Source: JACMLD01 sp047602295 (GTDB lineage: Bacteria > Bacteroidota > Bacteroidia > Chitinophagales > Chitinophagaceae). Taken from it: 64,000 nt of DNA. A program made the position numbers and the translations under genes. Shown in pieces: positions 41,922-51,295 of this stretch (position 1 is its first letter; each line of letters starts with the position of its first letter). The stretch covers positions 496,001-560,000 of the forward strand of contig JASGHP010000001.1 in NCBI GenBank assembly GCA_047602295.1. Reading direction: 5' to 3'. Under the pieces are notes generated by a model. It had not been told where the DNA came from. It did no database searches and was given only the letters and a program-made list of their open reading frames with translations.

Positions 41922-43211
41922 ATGAGTTACATTTCAGAAGTTCATGCAAGACAGATTTTAGATAGCAGGGGCAACCCCACAGTAGAAGTTGATATTATTA
42001 CAGACGATGGGGCTTTGGGCCGTGCTGCTGTGCCAAGTGGCGCCAGCACTGGTATACACGAGGCTGCAGAGTTGCGTGATAACGATAAAAAAGTATATGT
42101 AGGAAAAGGCGTTTTGCAGGCTGTAAAAAATGTAAACGATATTATTTCTGAGAAGCTGTTGGGCTTTGATGTTGCTGAGCAGGCATTGGTAGATAAATTA
42201 TTGATTGACTTAGACGGCACTCCTAATAAATCAAAACTGGGCGCTAACGCATTGCTGGCAGTAAGTATGGCTGTTGCTAAAGCTGCTGCATTGGAAGCTA
42301 ACCTTCCATTGTACCGCTATATTGGTGGTACCAATGCACGCACACTGCCTATTCCCATGATGAATATCTTGAATGGTGGTGCACACGCAGATAATAAAAT
42401 AGACTTCCAGGAATTTATGATTATGCCTGTAGGTGCCAGCAGTTTCAGCGAAGGCCTGCGCTGGGGTGTTGAAATATTTCACACACTGAAAAGTGTATTA
42501 AAGAAAAAAGGATTCAGCACAAACGTAGGTGACGAAGGTGGCTTTGCGCCCAATATTCAAAGCAATGAAGAAGCTATTGAAACTGTGTTGGAAGCAATTA
42601 CTGCTGCGGGCTATAAAACAGGCAGCCAGATTGCGATTGCTATGGATGCAGCTAACAGTGAATTGTGGGATGGCAAAAAGAAAAAGTATGTATTCCACAA
42701 AAGTGATGGCAAAGAATTGAGCAGTGAAGAACTGGTAAAATACTGGGAAACCTGGGTGAATAAATATCCTATCATTTCTATTGAAGATGGTATGGCAGAA
42801 GACGATTGGGATGGCTGGAAATTATTGACAGACACCATTGGCAGCAAATGCCAGTTGGTAGGTGATGATTTGTTTGTAACAAACGTAACCCGCCTGCAAC
42901 AAGGTATTGATAAAAATATTGCGAATGGCTTGCTGGTAAAAGTAAACCAGATTGGTACACTTACAGAAACCATCAATGCAGTTACGCTGGCACAGCACAA
43001 TGGCTACAATACCATCATGAGCCACCGCAGCGGTGAAACAGAAGATGTAACCATTGCAGATTTGGCGGTAGCATTAAATTGCGGACAAATAAAAACTGGT
43101 TCTGCATCAAGAACAGACCGTATAGCCAAATACAACCAATTGATAAGAATTGAAGAGCAATTGGGCAATACAGGCGTTTTCCCTGCAGGAAAAATTAAGT
43201 TTGGCAAATAA
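41922..43211 (+). CDS. eno: Enolase
   Basis: A 429-residue enolase, complete and of normal length. Motifs seen: ARQILDSRGNPTVEVD, the flexible loop PSGASTGIHEA, catalytic Glu region GDEGGFAPN, metal ligands in AMDAANSE, ISIEDGMAEDDW and VGDDLFVTN, and the catalytic Lys/His region VKVNQIGTLTE and SHRSGETED. It dehydrates 2-phosphoglycerate to phosphoenolpyruvate in glycolysis and the reverse in gluconeogenesis. It is transcribed alone and ends at a strong hairpin terminator. Confidence 0.98.
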   Translation: MSYISEVHARQILDSRGNPTVEVDIITDDGALGRAAVPSGASTGIHEAAELRDNDKKVYVGKGVLQAVKNVNDIISEKLLGFDVAEQALVDKLLIDLDGTPNKSKLGANALLAVSMAVAKAAALEANLPLYRYIGGTNARTLPIPMMNILNGGAHADNKIDFQEFMIMPVGASSFSEGLRWGVEIFHTLKSVLKKKGFSTNVGDEGGFAPNIQSNEEAIETVLEAITAAGYKTGSQIAIAMDAANSELWDGKKKKYVFHKSDGKELSSEELVKYWETWVNKYPIISIEDGMAEDDWDGWKLLTDTIGSKCQLVGDDLFVTNVTRLQQGIDKNIANGLLVKVNQIGTLTETINAVTLAQHNGYNTIMSHRSGETEDVTIADLAVALNCGQIKTGSASRTDRIAKYNQLIRIEEQLGNTGVFPAGKIKFGK

Positions 43212-43234
43212 GTCAAGCCAAGATTTATAAAATA

Positions 43235-43269
43235 AAAAAACCATGAAGCGTTTCTTCATGGTTTTTTTA
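43235..43269. terminator. Terminator of eno
   Basis: AAAAAAACCATGAAG (43235-43249), loop CGTTT, CTTCATGGTTTTTTT (43255-43269): a perfect 15-bp stem usable in both directions. Confidence 0.8.
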
Positions 43270-43320
43270 TTTTATAATAAACTTTTAAGTTGAGTAGAAA
43301 TTATTTTTAATTGAACAAAC

Positions 43321-43353
43321 AATCATAACTAATCCGCCCAATCATAAAAATCT
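43321..43353 (+). repeat. 33-bp dispersed intergenic repeat, copy 3
   Basis: AATCATAACTAATCCGCCCA and the following 13 bases match 10831-10863 with one mismatch, 32 kb away. Directly after it a small hairpin ATCCTC-GCAA-GAGGAT with a T-tract (43364-43384) reaches the stop codon of the convergent M20 gene. Confidence 0.8.
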
Positions 43354-43382
43354 GGGTTCCATTATCCTCGCAAGAGGATTTT

Positions 43383-44852
43383 TTAATCCCTGTAATTAAG
43401 TGCAGGTTTGCGATCTCCCAGCAATGCTTTGTATTGATAATCGCCTTTGTCTTTTACAAATTCTTCTTTTGCTTTTTCTATCAATACAGGTGTTGTAAAT
43501 AAATCAATGGCCGTTAATGCCATGGTTTTGGCAGCCACCATCATACCCTTTGCGCCAATATCTGTGCCGCCGCATGCAACTGCCTGCCAGCTATGCGCTG
43601 GTGTACCGGGCACCCAGGTAGCAGCACGCATACCTACTGTTGGCACTGCATAACTAACATCGCCCACATCTGTAGAACCGCCACCGGCATCCTCTTCTTC
43701 CTTTAATGGTTTTACTGTACCGGCAGTTTCTATAGCCGGCACTTTATAACCAACAAAACTGGTTTGCAGTTTTTTTGCAAACTCAACTTCTTCTGCAGTA
43801 TAACTTACCCCACCTACTTTCTCCAAATTTTTCTGCATGGCTTCACCCAGTGTTCTGTTTAGTAAGAGATCATGTGTGCCGCCAATAATTTCATAATCTA
43901 CTTTTGTACCTGTACCCATAGCTGCACCTTGCGCTGCCAGTACAAGCCTGTCGAAAATGCTTACCACATCATCTCTTTTAGGATGACGTACATAGTAATA
44001 TACTTCTGCAAAATCAGGAACTACATTGGGTGCTTTTCCGCCATTGGTAATTACATAATGAATGCGTGTTTCCTGTGGCACATGTTCACGCATCATGTTT
44101 ACCATATAGTCTAACGCTTCTACGCCATCCAATGCGCTGCGACCTTTATCAGGAGATGCTGCTGCATGTGCAGATAATCCGTGAAAGCGAAACTTGGCAG
44201 ATTTATTGGCGAGAGCACTCGTCATAGTAACACCATTGTCTGCACCGGGATGCCAGTGTATCACCACATCCACATCATTAAACAAACCTGCACGCACCAT
44301 ATACACTTTGCCACTGCCGCCTTCTTCTGCCGGGCAACCATAAACTTTTATAGTACCGCTTAGTTTTTTTGCTTCAATCAGTTTTTTTATTTCGATACCA
44401 GCAGCTACAGATGCTGTACCAAATAAATGATGGCCGCAAGCATGACCGGCAGCTTTTCCTTCAATGGGTTTTTTCTCTGGCACTGCTTCCTGCGAAAGAC
44501 CAGGCAATGCATCAAACTCTGCCAGTATGCCAATAACCGGTTTGCCACTACCGTAAGTAGCAACAAAGGCAGTAGGGATATCGGCTACACCAGCCTGTAC
44601 AGTAAAACCATTATCCTGCAATGTTTTTTGGTGAAGAGCAGAACTTTTTACTTCTTTATAACCCACTTCTGCATAATCCCAGATTTGCAATTCAATCTTT
44701 TTATAATTATCATATTGGGCTTGTAAATCGCCCATGGCAAGTGTTTTTATAGCATCGTTAGCAGGGGCAGCAGCTTTTTTTTGTGCAGCTGCAGAAAAAA
44801 ATAAAAGGCTGGCGCAACCGCAAATAGCAGTAGCGATTGTAAGTTTTCTCAT
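43383..44852 (-). CDS. M20 family amidohydrolase (AbgB-like), exported
   Basis: The product of about 489 residues starts at ATG 44852 with a signal peptide (MRKLTIATAICGCASLLFFS, cleavage after AAAQ); the longer frame from 44909 lacks one. The M20 metal-binding region is AAGHACGHHLFGTAS, with Glu residues in CPAEEGGSGKVYM and further ligands in HWHPG and the late AHSWQAVACGG. The dimerisation domain lies in the middle (about 225-335, HGLSAHAAASPDKGRSALDG). It is closest in pattern to p-aminobenzoyl-glutamate hydrolase subunit B; the true substrate is an amide or peptide. Transcribed alone. Confidence 0.88.
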   Translation of the reverse strand: MRKLTIATAICGCASLLFFSAAAQKKAAAPANDAIKTLAMGDLQAQYDNYKKIELQIWDYAEVGYKEVKSSALHQKTLQDNGFTVQAGVADIPTAFVATYGSGKPVIGILAEFDALPGLSQEAVPEKKPIEGKAAGHACGHHLFGTASVAAGIEIKKLIEAKKLSGTIKVYGCPAEEGGSGKVYMVRAGLFNDVDVVIHWHPGADNGVTMTSALANKSAKFRFHGLSAHAAASPDKGRSALDGVEALDYMVNMMREHVPQETRIHYVITNGGKAPNVVPDFAEVYYYVRHPKRDDVVSIFDRLVLAAQGAAMGTGTKVDYEIIGGTHDLLLNRTLGEAMQKNLEKVGGVSYTAEEVEFAKKLQTSFVGYKVPAIETAGTVKPLKEEEDAGGGSTDVGDVSYAVPTVGMRAATWVPGTPAHSWQAVACGGTDIGAKGMMVAAKTMALTAIDLFTTPVLIEKAKEEFVKDKGDYQYKALLGDRKPALNYRD

Positions 44853-45033
44853 GTTAGTTCGTTTGTCACAATTTAAGCAATTCTGGTTATGGTTGATGAG
44901 AGTTAACAATAGAATCCTTCCTGCTACAAAAAGAATTTGTATTAAATAGCGACAAGCAATAGAAGTGGATAACAGCGATGTTGAATGACGAATTGAAAGT
45001 TGGCGATCCTGGAAAATAAGTTTGATTATTATT

Positions 45034-46068
45034 CTACAAACTCATTTCATCCAGCTTTACTTTTCCTTTAAAAGTCCAGAATACAAAACCTGTATAGAGC
45101 AATACTAACGGTGTACCGATAAGAGCGATAGTAAGCAATATGCCCATTGTTTTTTTAGAAGCTGCCGCATTTTGTATGGTGATGCTATTGGCAGGATGTT
45201 GTGGCGAATACACCAGGTAAGGAAATACTTCCACTGCTACCAACACCAGCAACGCAGCAATGGTAATAGAAGAGCTGATAAAGCCCAGCCTGAAATTTCT
45301 TTTTTTAAGACATCGCGGAATGTTTGCAATGGCCAGCGTCATGATAAGTGGCAATACAAACAATGCAGGGTTTGATTTGATGGCATCGCTTAAATGCGGT
45401 ATGTACAATAATGAATAAAAAGTAGAGAGTGCAAAACTGATGACAAAAAATATGGTGAAGTTTTTTGCCAGTATGGTAAGCTTGGTATATAACCGGTTCT
45501 CTGTCTTCATGCCGAGATAGATAGCGCCATGCAGCATAAACAAAGCCAGTGTGGTAATAGCTATAAGTATAGCAAATGGGTTGAAAAAAGAAAGCCAGTT
45601 GCCACTAAACTCATGTTGTTCATTCAGCGGCATGCCCAATGCGATGTTGCCTAACATAAGACCAAGGCTAAGTGCAATAACAATGCTGGATACACAGTAA
45701 GAAATATCCCAGAGCGTTCGCCACCAGAGCATCGGTTCTTTGCTTCTGAACTCAATAGAGATAGCACGGAAGATTATACCCATCAAAAAAATCATAAAGG
45801 GCACATAGAAAGCTGAGAAGATGGCAGCATAAGCAACCGGGAAGCCTGCAAACAATGCACCACCGCCAATTACCAGCCAAACTTCATTGCCATCGAACAT
45901 AGGGCCGATAGCATTAATGGCAATACGACGGCTTTGTTCTTTTTTCAGAAACAAATGCAATGCACCTGCGCCCAGATCAAACCCATCCAGTATTGCGTAA
46001 CCGCTAATAACGGCGCCAAACACCAGGAACCACCACACATTATAATCTATGCCTAAAAATGTTTGCAT
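45034..46068 (-). CDS. cydB: Cytochrome bd ubiquinol oxidase subunit II
   Basis: A 344-residue, about eight-helix protein starting with YNVWWFLVFGAVISGYAILDGFDLGAGALHLFL, the CydB signature region (seen in parts). NAIGPMFDGNEVWLVIGGGALFAGFP is also diagnostic. It forms the structural partner of CydA in the quinol-oxidising, oxygen-reducing terminal oxidase of the inner membrane. The gene starts 11 bp after cydA. No CydX-like small ORF was seen after it. Confidence 0.95.
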   Translation of the reverse strand: MQTFLGIDYNVWWFLVFGAVISGYAILDGFDLGAGALHLFLKKEQSRRIAINAIGPMFDGNEVWLVIGGGALFAGFPVAYAAIFSAFYVPFMIFLMGIIFRAISIEFRSKEPMLWWRTLWDISYCVSSIVIALSLGLMLGNIALGMPLNEQHEFSGNWLSFFNPFAILIAITTLALFMLHGAIYLGMKTENRLYTKLTILAKNFTIFFVISFALSTFYSLLYIPHLSDAIKSNPALFVLPLIMTLAIANIPRCLKKRNFRLGFISSSITIAALLVLVAVEVFPYLVYSPQHPANSITIQNAAASKKTMGILLTIALIGTPLVLLYTGFVFWTFKGKVKLDEMSL

Positions 46069-46079
46069 GATAAGCGCTG

Positions 46080-47471
46080 TTATGCAGTTGCAGGTTTAAT
46101 AATAGGATTGTTTCTTTTTGTATTGGCTTCCAGTTCATCATCGTCGTCTACATCTGTCTCTGGCCCATGCTGTATTTTTCTATTCAACAGAAATAAAAAC
46201 AGGATGAACAAAAACAAATACGCCAATGCAAATAATATAAGCGAGAACACAACCTGGTTGGCGGTAACTGTTTTAGACAATGCATCGCTGGTTCTTAATA
46301 AACCGTACACCACCCAGGGCTGTCTGCCCATTTCCGCAGTAAACCATCCACACTCATTGGCAATCTGTGGCAATAATACAGACCAAACAAAAAGCCAGAG
46401 CAGCCATCGTTTATCAAACAAACTTCCTTTTTTCCAATACCAGCAGGCAAGCAGGGTAAGCGCAATCATAGCAATGCCCACTGCAATCATAATATGGTAA
46501 AACTGGAATACTGCATTTACCTGTGGCGGCGTTTCATCTTTTTTAAAGGCGTTCAATCCTTTTACCGGCGCATTAAAATCTCCACTGATAAGAAAGCTAA
46601 GCCCGCCGGGAATTTTTACACCGTATGTTTCCTGCTTTGCTTTATTAACCCAGCCAAAAAGATACATGGGTGCTTTTGCAGAAGAATCATAATGGCCTTC
46701 CATGGCAGCTAATTTTGCAGGCTGATTTTTAGCAACGCCATCTGCACTTTTAGAACCTGCTACCAATTGCGCCAGCGAACAAACAGTTGCTACCACCAGT
46801 GCAATTTTAAAAGCAGGTTTTGCAATAGCCAGGTATTTATTTTTAAGAAGATACCATGCATTGATGCTAAGCACCAGGAATGCACCCGCCAGGAATGCGC
46901 CAATCCACACATGTATCATGCGGTCTGTGCTGGAAGGATTGTTTACCATGGCCCAGAAATCTGTAATCTCTGCACGTGCATTCATTCCTTCGCCAACAAT
47001 ATGAAAACCGGCAGGTGTTTGTTGCCAGCTATTGGCCACCACAATCCATACAGCAGAAAACATAGAGCCCAGTAAAACCATTACTGTAGAAATAAAATGC
47101 ACGGTGCTGCTAACGCGGTTCCAGCCAAATAACAAAATGCCAAGAAAGCCTGATTCCAATGCAAATGCAAAAATGCCTTCTGCTGCCAATGCGCTGCCAA
47201 AAATATCGCCAACATATTTTGAATAAGTAGCCCAGTTGGTACCAAATTCAAACTCCATAATAATGCCAGTGGCTACACCAATACCGAAGATGAGTGCAAA
47301 AATGCGTATCCAAAAACGGGTCATCTGCTCGTAAAGCTTATTGCCTGTTTTCAGGTACATGCCTTCCATAATGACCAATACAAGGCCAAGGCCAATACTA
47401 AGCGGAGGATATATGTAATGGAAAGCAATAGTGAATGCAAACTGAATGCGGGCGAGTATTTCAACATCCAT
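46080..47471 (-). CDS. cydA: Cytochrome bd ubiquinol oxidase subunit I
   Basis: A 463-residue, nine-helix heme protein. Landmarks: heme ligand His in AFHYIYPPLSIG, FAFALESGFLGILLFGW, the second heme ligand in RMIHVWIGAFLAG, the quinol-loop start GWFTAEMGRQPWVVYGLLRT. The periplasmic Q loop is short, so it belongs to the short-Q-loop class. The acidic C-terminal tail (VDDDDELE) is unusual. CydAB gives high-affinity respiration at low oxygen, without proton pumping. Operon cydA-cydB. Confidence 0.96.
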   Translation of the reverse strand: MDVEILARIQFAFTIAFHYIYPPLSIGLGLVLVIMEGMYLKTGNKLYEQMTRFWIRIFALIFGIGVATGIIMEFEFGTNWATYSKYVGDIFGSALAAEGIFAFALESGFLGILLFGWNRVSSTVHFISTVMVLLGSMFSAVWIVVANSWQQTPAGFHIVGEGMNARAEITDFWAMVNNPSSTDRMIHVWIGAFLAGAFLVLSINAWYLLKNKYLAIAKPAFKIALVVATVCSLAQLVAGSKSADGVAKNQPAKLAAMEGHYDSSAKAPMYLFGWVNKAKQETYGVKIPGGLSFLISGDFNAPVKGLNAFKKDETPPQVNAVFQFYHIMIAVGIAMIALTLLACWYWKKGSLFDKRWLLWLFVWSVLLPQIANECGWFTAEMGRQPWVVYGLLRTSDALSKTVTANQVVFSLILFALAYLFLFILFLFLLNRKIQHGPETDVDDDDELEANTKRNNPIIKPATA

Positions 47472-47532
47472 AACAATGATGTTTGTGCAAAGTTATGATG
47501 AAGAGAGGGAAGAGAAAAGTTTTTAGTTAGTA

Positions 47533-47724
47533 AGAAAGCTGCTAGCCTTTAGCCACAAGCTGCAAGCGCTTCCCGGAAAAATACTTTTATAAGTGTAAAT
47601 ATTTGTTTGGCGAAAGGAGATGCAAGATTAGTTATCAGCAATCATTAATTAGTTGCTAATTGAAACTGCAAACTATTATCCATCATTAAGTATTAGAGAC
47701 AAACTTGCAGCTTGTAGCTTCTAA
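47533..47724. repeat. Word-type inverted-repeat element (AGCTGCAAGC words)
   Basis: The left arm (47533-47567) contains TAGCCACAAGCTGCAAGC; the right arm (47702-47724) contains AACTTGCAGCTTGTAGCTTC. The stop codon of the minus-strand DsrE-like gene (47721-47723) lies inside the edge of the right arm. The 134-bp spacer is AT-rich. The element fills most of the gap between dsrE-like and cydA. Confidence 0.65.
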
Positions 47725-48134
47725 CCTCCTGCCTTAATATAACTCCATCCATCTTCTTCTTTGCTTACTACTTCCATTACACCATTGGGCACTACGGTAG
47801 CTATAGAAACCATTTGTGTTTTATCAAGATTATTTTTTCTCATAGAATTTGCGCAAGCGGCAAAAACAACGCCACTGTTTTTCAGTTGTTGCATATCTTC
47901 TTCAAAAAACGTTTTTGCTTTCACCAACATAAAAATAGCAGGTCCATGACAAACCAGTTCTATTTTGGTACCCGGTACATCTCTTAATACATTGTGCATT
48001 TGTCTTAAGGTAGTACGCTGCTCTGCAGTGTCTGATGTGGTGATTTCAAAAACAATACGGTGCGTTTTCTTTTGTGCGTTTGCGACGCTAACTATGCAAA
48101 TTGCCAACAGGCAGATGGTAATTATCTTTTTCAT
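47721..48134 (-). CDS. DsrE/DsrF-like family protein, exported
   Basis: A 137-residue protein with a clear signal peptide (MKKIITICLLAICIVSVANA-QKK) and a DsrE-like fold: HRIVFEITTSDTAEQRTTLRQM, TKIELVCHGPAIFML, and a single Cys at the usual active position in VVFAACANSMRKNNL. DsrE proteins carry sulfur on this cysteine in the cytoplasm; exported forms are common in Bacteroidota and have no defined function. Its 3' end abuts a word-type inverted repeat. Confidence 0.82.
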   Translation of the reverse strand: MKKIITICLLAICIVSVANAQKKTHRIVFEITTSDTAEQRTTLRQMHNVLRDVPGTKIELVCHGPAIFMLVKAKTFFEEDMQQLKNSGVVFAACANSMRKNNLDKTQMVSIATVVPNGVMEVVSKEEDGWSYIKAGG

Positions 48135-48217
48135 GATTGTTTTTTTGGGTTGAGATCAATGAATGATTACCTAAAAATAAATAATTCTCTCCTGTAAAAA
48201 TTAAACGAATTTGAGTG

Positions 48218-49096
48218 TTACATGAAAATAACAATATAGAGCCATACAAATGGAGTGGCGAGCAACAAAGAATCAAATCGATCTAAAAAACCACCATGGC
48301 CTGGCATAATGCTGCCGCTGTCTTTTACACCGGCCATGCGTTTTAATTTGCTCTCAAATAAATCTCCCAGCACACCAAACACAGCCACAATTGCTGCAAT
48401 GGCAATCCAGTCTCTTACCAGGTAGATTTTCGTCCACCAGCCCAACAGCGCTACCACAATAATGCAGAGTATGCCGCCACCTGCTGTTCCTTCCCAGGTT
48501 TTTTTAGGCGATATTTTTGAGAAAGGCGTTTTGCCAATAAATGAACCCACTATATAAGCCATGGTATCATTTATCCATAACGCTACCAGTATGCCTAAAG
48601 GCAATACATAACCGTAAGTATCAGAATAGCCCCAGTGTTCTTTCAGGTTCATGCCAAAACAACGGATATACATCATTAAACCAAGGCTAAGCGAAATATA
48701 CAGAAGCCCGAATGCAGAGTGCCCAATGTTTTTTAACTCTAACTGTTTAGAGAACAACAATTCCATAATGGGCAAAAGAACAATGGCAATAAGGCCAAGC
48801 CACCAGCCGATAGCCTGCAATTGCAACCCGAATAAACTGAAAGCCCCATTGGTAAAATACAGCATGATGCACCATCCTGCCAGCATAACACCATACTTGT
48901 GAAACGGGCTGATGTTTTTATAACCCGGGTCTATCAGGCAAACCAGTTTTTGGTATTCTATCCAACAGCCAAAATGTATAACGGAGAATAAGATAAAAAA
49001 ACTCCAGTGGTTCCAGAGCATGCCGGCAAGCATCACCAATACAAATACGCCTGCAGTGGCTGCTCTTGTTTTAAAGGTTGCTATGTTCAGTGCCAT
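48218..49096 (-). CDS. cdsA: Phosphatidate cytidylyltransferase
   Basis: A 292-residue, about eight-helix membrane enzyme that makes CDP-diacylglycerol from phosphatidic acid and CTP, the entry point to phospholipid synthesis. The CDS signature is complete near the C-terminus: ESKLKRMAGVKDSGSIMPGH followed by GGFLDRFDS, and PKKTWEGTAGG lies before it. It is in a minus-strand run with the upstream CPBP protease gene (92-bp gap) and the downstream DsrE-like gene (83-bp gap). Confidence 0.95.
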   Translation of the reverse strand: MALNIATFKTRAATAGVFVLVMLAGMLWNHWSFFILFSVIHFGCWIEYQKLVCLIDPGYKNISPFHKYGVMLAGWCIMLYFTNGAFSLFGLQLQAIGWWLGLIAIVLLPIMELLFSKQLELKNIGHSAFGLLYISLSLGLMMYIRCFGMNLKEHWGYSDTYGYVLPLGILVALWINDTMAYIVGSFIGKTPFSKISPKKTWEGTAGGGILCIIVVALLGWWTKIYLVRDWIAIAAIVAVFGVLGDLFESKLKRMAGVKDSGSIMPGHGGFLDRFDSLLLATPFVWLYIVIFM

Positions 49097-49188
49097 ATGG
49101 TTATTGAGAGCAAATGTTCAATAATGTTTATCAGAATTATTGCCCGGTGATATTGGTTCTTGTGGTTGATGAATAATTATTTTAAAAT

Positions 49189-50151
49189 CTATACCAGATT
49201 AGATTGCAATGATGGCCCATCCATTGGCGGAATCTTGTTAATGTTTCTTTTAAGAGATGCATTGTAAAATGCTTTTAACAACAATACCAGCACTACGATT
49301 GCCGGAATGCCTATCCAGATAGAACTTGTGTCCTCGGTTACGTCTTTTAGAGGTTTGCCATGCAGGTACTGGTAATACATAAAGCTGATGGCAAATGCAT
49401 TGTTGATGAAATGCGCCAGCATATTTAACCAAATACTTTTAGAATAATAGAAAAGCAAACCCAGCATCATGCCCAATGCAAAGCGGGATAGAAATCCGAA
49501 ATAGGAAAGATGTACCGCACTAAAAACAAGACTGGTAAGAATAATGCCTACCCAGGGGTTTTTAAACCATGCAATTAATAATTTCTGCATACCACCCCTG
49601 AACAATGTTTCTTCAAATACTGCGGGGAAAAGTGCCATCACAATTAATGAATAAATAAATTCAGTCGGAGTACGCATGATAGCCAGTGCCTGTACCTGGT
49701 TGTCGTAATTATCTTCCAGCTTTGTAAAATAAGCAGTCGCGCTTTTACCAATAGGAATAGCATGCATTAATTCTCCCAATGCACCTGATAAAGGAAAGCA
49801 AACTAAGGTAATAGCAATGGCAAGTATCAATTGGCGGCTGTTAAACCCCTCTGTATAACCCAGGTATTGAAATGGTTTGCGGCTCATAAACCGGGCTGCT
49901 ATAACGGCCGGAAAAAAAAACATGAATAACACTGAAACCATCTGCATCATCCTGGCAGCATTGGCAAATTGCGGGTTCAGCATGTCTTTTTCAATACTGC
50001 CAATTCCTTTTCCTGTCATTATAAACCAGACAGCAATACCTGCTATGCCGCCAATGATTAAGCCAATGCCCAACATGCCAAATAGTATGGCTACGGCAGG
50101 GCCTGGAGACATGGGTTTGAAGGGGTTAAATTCGTTATAATCTTCCGACAT
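49189..50151 (-). CDS. CPBP family intramembrane glutamic endopeptidase
   Basis: A 320-residue, about eight-helix membrane protein. The CPBP (Rce1-like, formerly CAAX/abortive-infection) motifs are present: EETLFRGG (catalytic Glu pair and Arg), the His in FSAVHLSYFG and the final HFINNAFA. The family removes prenylated or other C-terminal peptides in eukaryotes; bacterial roles vary and the substrate here is unknown. It diverges from dusB with 44 bp between the start codons and precedes cdsA on the same strand. Confidence 0.9.
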   Translation of the reverse strand: MSEDYNEFNPFKPMSPGPAVAILFGMLGIGLIIGGIAGIAVWFIMTGKGIGSIEKDMLNPQFANAARMMQMVSVLFMFFFPAVIAARFMSRKPFQYLGYTEGFNSRQLILAIAITLVCFPLSGALGELMHAIPIGKSATAYFTKLEDNYDNQVQALAIMRTPTEFIYSLIVMALFPAVFEETLFRGGMQKLLIAWFKNPWVGIILTSLVFSAVHLSYFGFLSRFALGMMLGLLFYYSKSIWLNMLAHFINNAFAISFMYYQYLHGKPLKDVTEDTSSIWIGIPAIVVLVLLLKAFYNASLKRNINKIPPMDGPSLQSNLV

Positions 50152-50171
50152 AGACTTCCGGGATTATTTTT

Positions 50172-50179
50172 TAAATTTG
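50172..50179 (+). promoter_or_regulatory. -7 promoter element of dusB
   Basis: TAAATTTG matches TAnnTTTG, 16 nt before the dusB ATG, in the 44-bp divergent spacer. Confidence 0.45.
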
Positions 50180-50195
50180 CTGTTCTTTTGAAACA

Positions 50196-51233
50196 ATGAT
50201 AACAGTAGGCAAGATACAACTTCCAGACTTTCCGTTGCTGCTGGCACCAATGGAAGACGTAAGCGACCCACCTTTCAGGGCTGTTTGCAAAGACAATGGA
50301 GCCGATTTAATGTACACGGAATTTATCTCCAGCGAGGGGCTGATACGTGATGCCATTAAAAGCAGGCAGAAGCTGGACATATTTGATTATGAGCGACCCA
50401 TCGGCATACAAATATTTGGGGGCGATGAAGAAAGCCTATCCATGGCGGCCAAAATTGTGGAAGTGACTAATCCCGATTTGCTGGACATTAATTTTGGATG
50501 CCCGGTAAAAAAAGTGGCTATGCGAGGTGCAGGTGCCGGCGTGTTGAAAGATATAGATCTGATGGTGCGTTTAACCAGCGCCGTGGTAAAATCTACCAGC
50601 CTTCCGGTAACAGTAAAAACCCGCCTGGGTTGGGACGACAATACGAGGAACATTGAAGAAGTGGCCGAACGCCTGCAGGACGTAGGCATACAAGCATTGG
50701 CTATACATGGACGTACACGTACGCAGATGTACAAAGGTGAAGCCGACTGGACGTTGATTGGAAAAGTGAAGAACAACCCACGCATCAAGATTCCCATATT
50801 TGGCAATGGCGATATCGACTCACCGGAAAAAGCCCTGGAATATAAAAACAGGTACGGTGTAGATGGTATTATGATTGGCCGTGCTGCCATCGGATACCCC
50901 TGGATATTTAACGAGATAAAACATTATGTAAAAACGGGCACGCATTTGCCCGCTCCAACAATAGAAGATCGCATTGCTGTTTGTCGCAAACATCTTTACA
51001 AATCTTTTGAATGGAAAGGCCCCGTGGTAGGCATTTTTGAAATGCGCCGCCATTATGCTAATTACTTAAAAGGTCTTCCTAATATAAAAGAATACCGCAG
51101 CAGACTGGTAGTATTGCCAACCGTAGCAGAAATAGATGCAGTGCTGGATGAAGTGCTGGAAAAGTATGCAGGTTTTCAATTTGAGAAAACGCCTATTGAG
51201 CTGATCAATTACCACGAAAAATGCCCCGCATAA
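50196..51233 (+). CDS. dusB: tRNA-dihydrouridine synthase (DusB-like)
   Basis: A 345-residue FMN enzyme that reduces uridines in the tRNA D-loop. Visible motifs: LLAPMEDVSDPPFRAVC (FMN-binding start of the TIM barrel), DINFGCPVKKVAMRGAGAGV with the catalytic Cys, VKTRLGWD, IHGRTRTQMYKG and the phosphate-binding PIFGNGDI and GIMIGRAAIGYPW. The C-terminal helical domain (about 240-345) is complete. Single-copy Bacteroidota Dus enzymes are named DusB; the exact uridine is not decided by sequence. Ends at a hairpin shared with polA. Confidence 0.94.
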   Translation: MITVGKIQLPDFPLLLAPMEDVSDPPFRAVCKDNGADLMYTEFISSEGLIRDAIKSRQKLDIFDYERPIGIQIFGGDEESLSMAAKIVEVTNPDLLDINFGCPVKKVAMRGAGAGVLKDIDLMVRLTSAVVKSTSLPVTVKTRLGWDDNTRNIEEVAERLQDVGIQALAIHGRTRTQMYKGEADWTLIGKVKNNPRIKIPIFGNGDIDSPEKALEYKNRYGVDGIMIGRAAIGYPWIFNEIKHYVKTGTHLPAPTIEDRIAVCRKHLYKSFEWKGPVVGIFEMRRHYANYLKGLPNIKEYRSRLVVLPTVAEIDAVLDEVLEKYAGFQFEKTPIELINYHEKCPA

Positions 51234-51235
51234 AA

Positions 51236-51266
51236 AAAGCGAACTGCATTTTGTGCAGTTCGCTTT
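51236..51266. terminator. Bidirectional terminator between dusB and polA
   Basis: AAAGCGAACTGCA (51236-51248), loop TTTTG, TGCAGTTCGCTTT (51254-51266): a perfect 13-bp stem between convergent genes. Confidence 0.8.
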
Positions 51267-51295
51267 ACTAATATTCTCTTTTATTTTTGGGCTGA

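Noticed and set aside
45034..47471. A functional link between heme A synthase (22.7 kb) and cydAB
   Set aside because: bd oxidases use heme b and d, not heme A; the two loci are unrelated in function.
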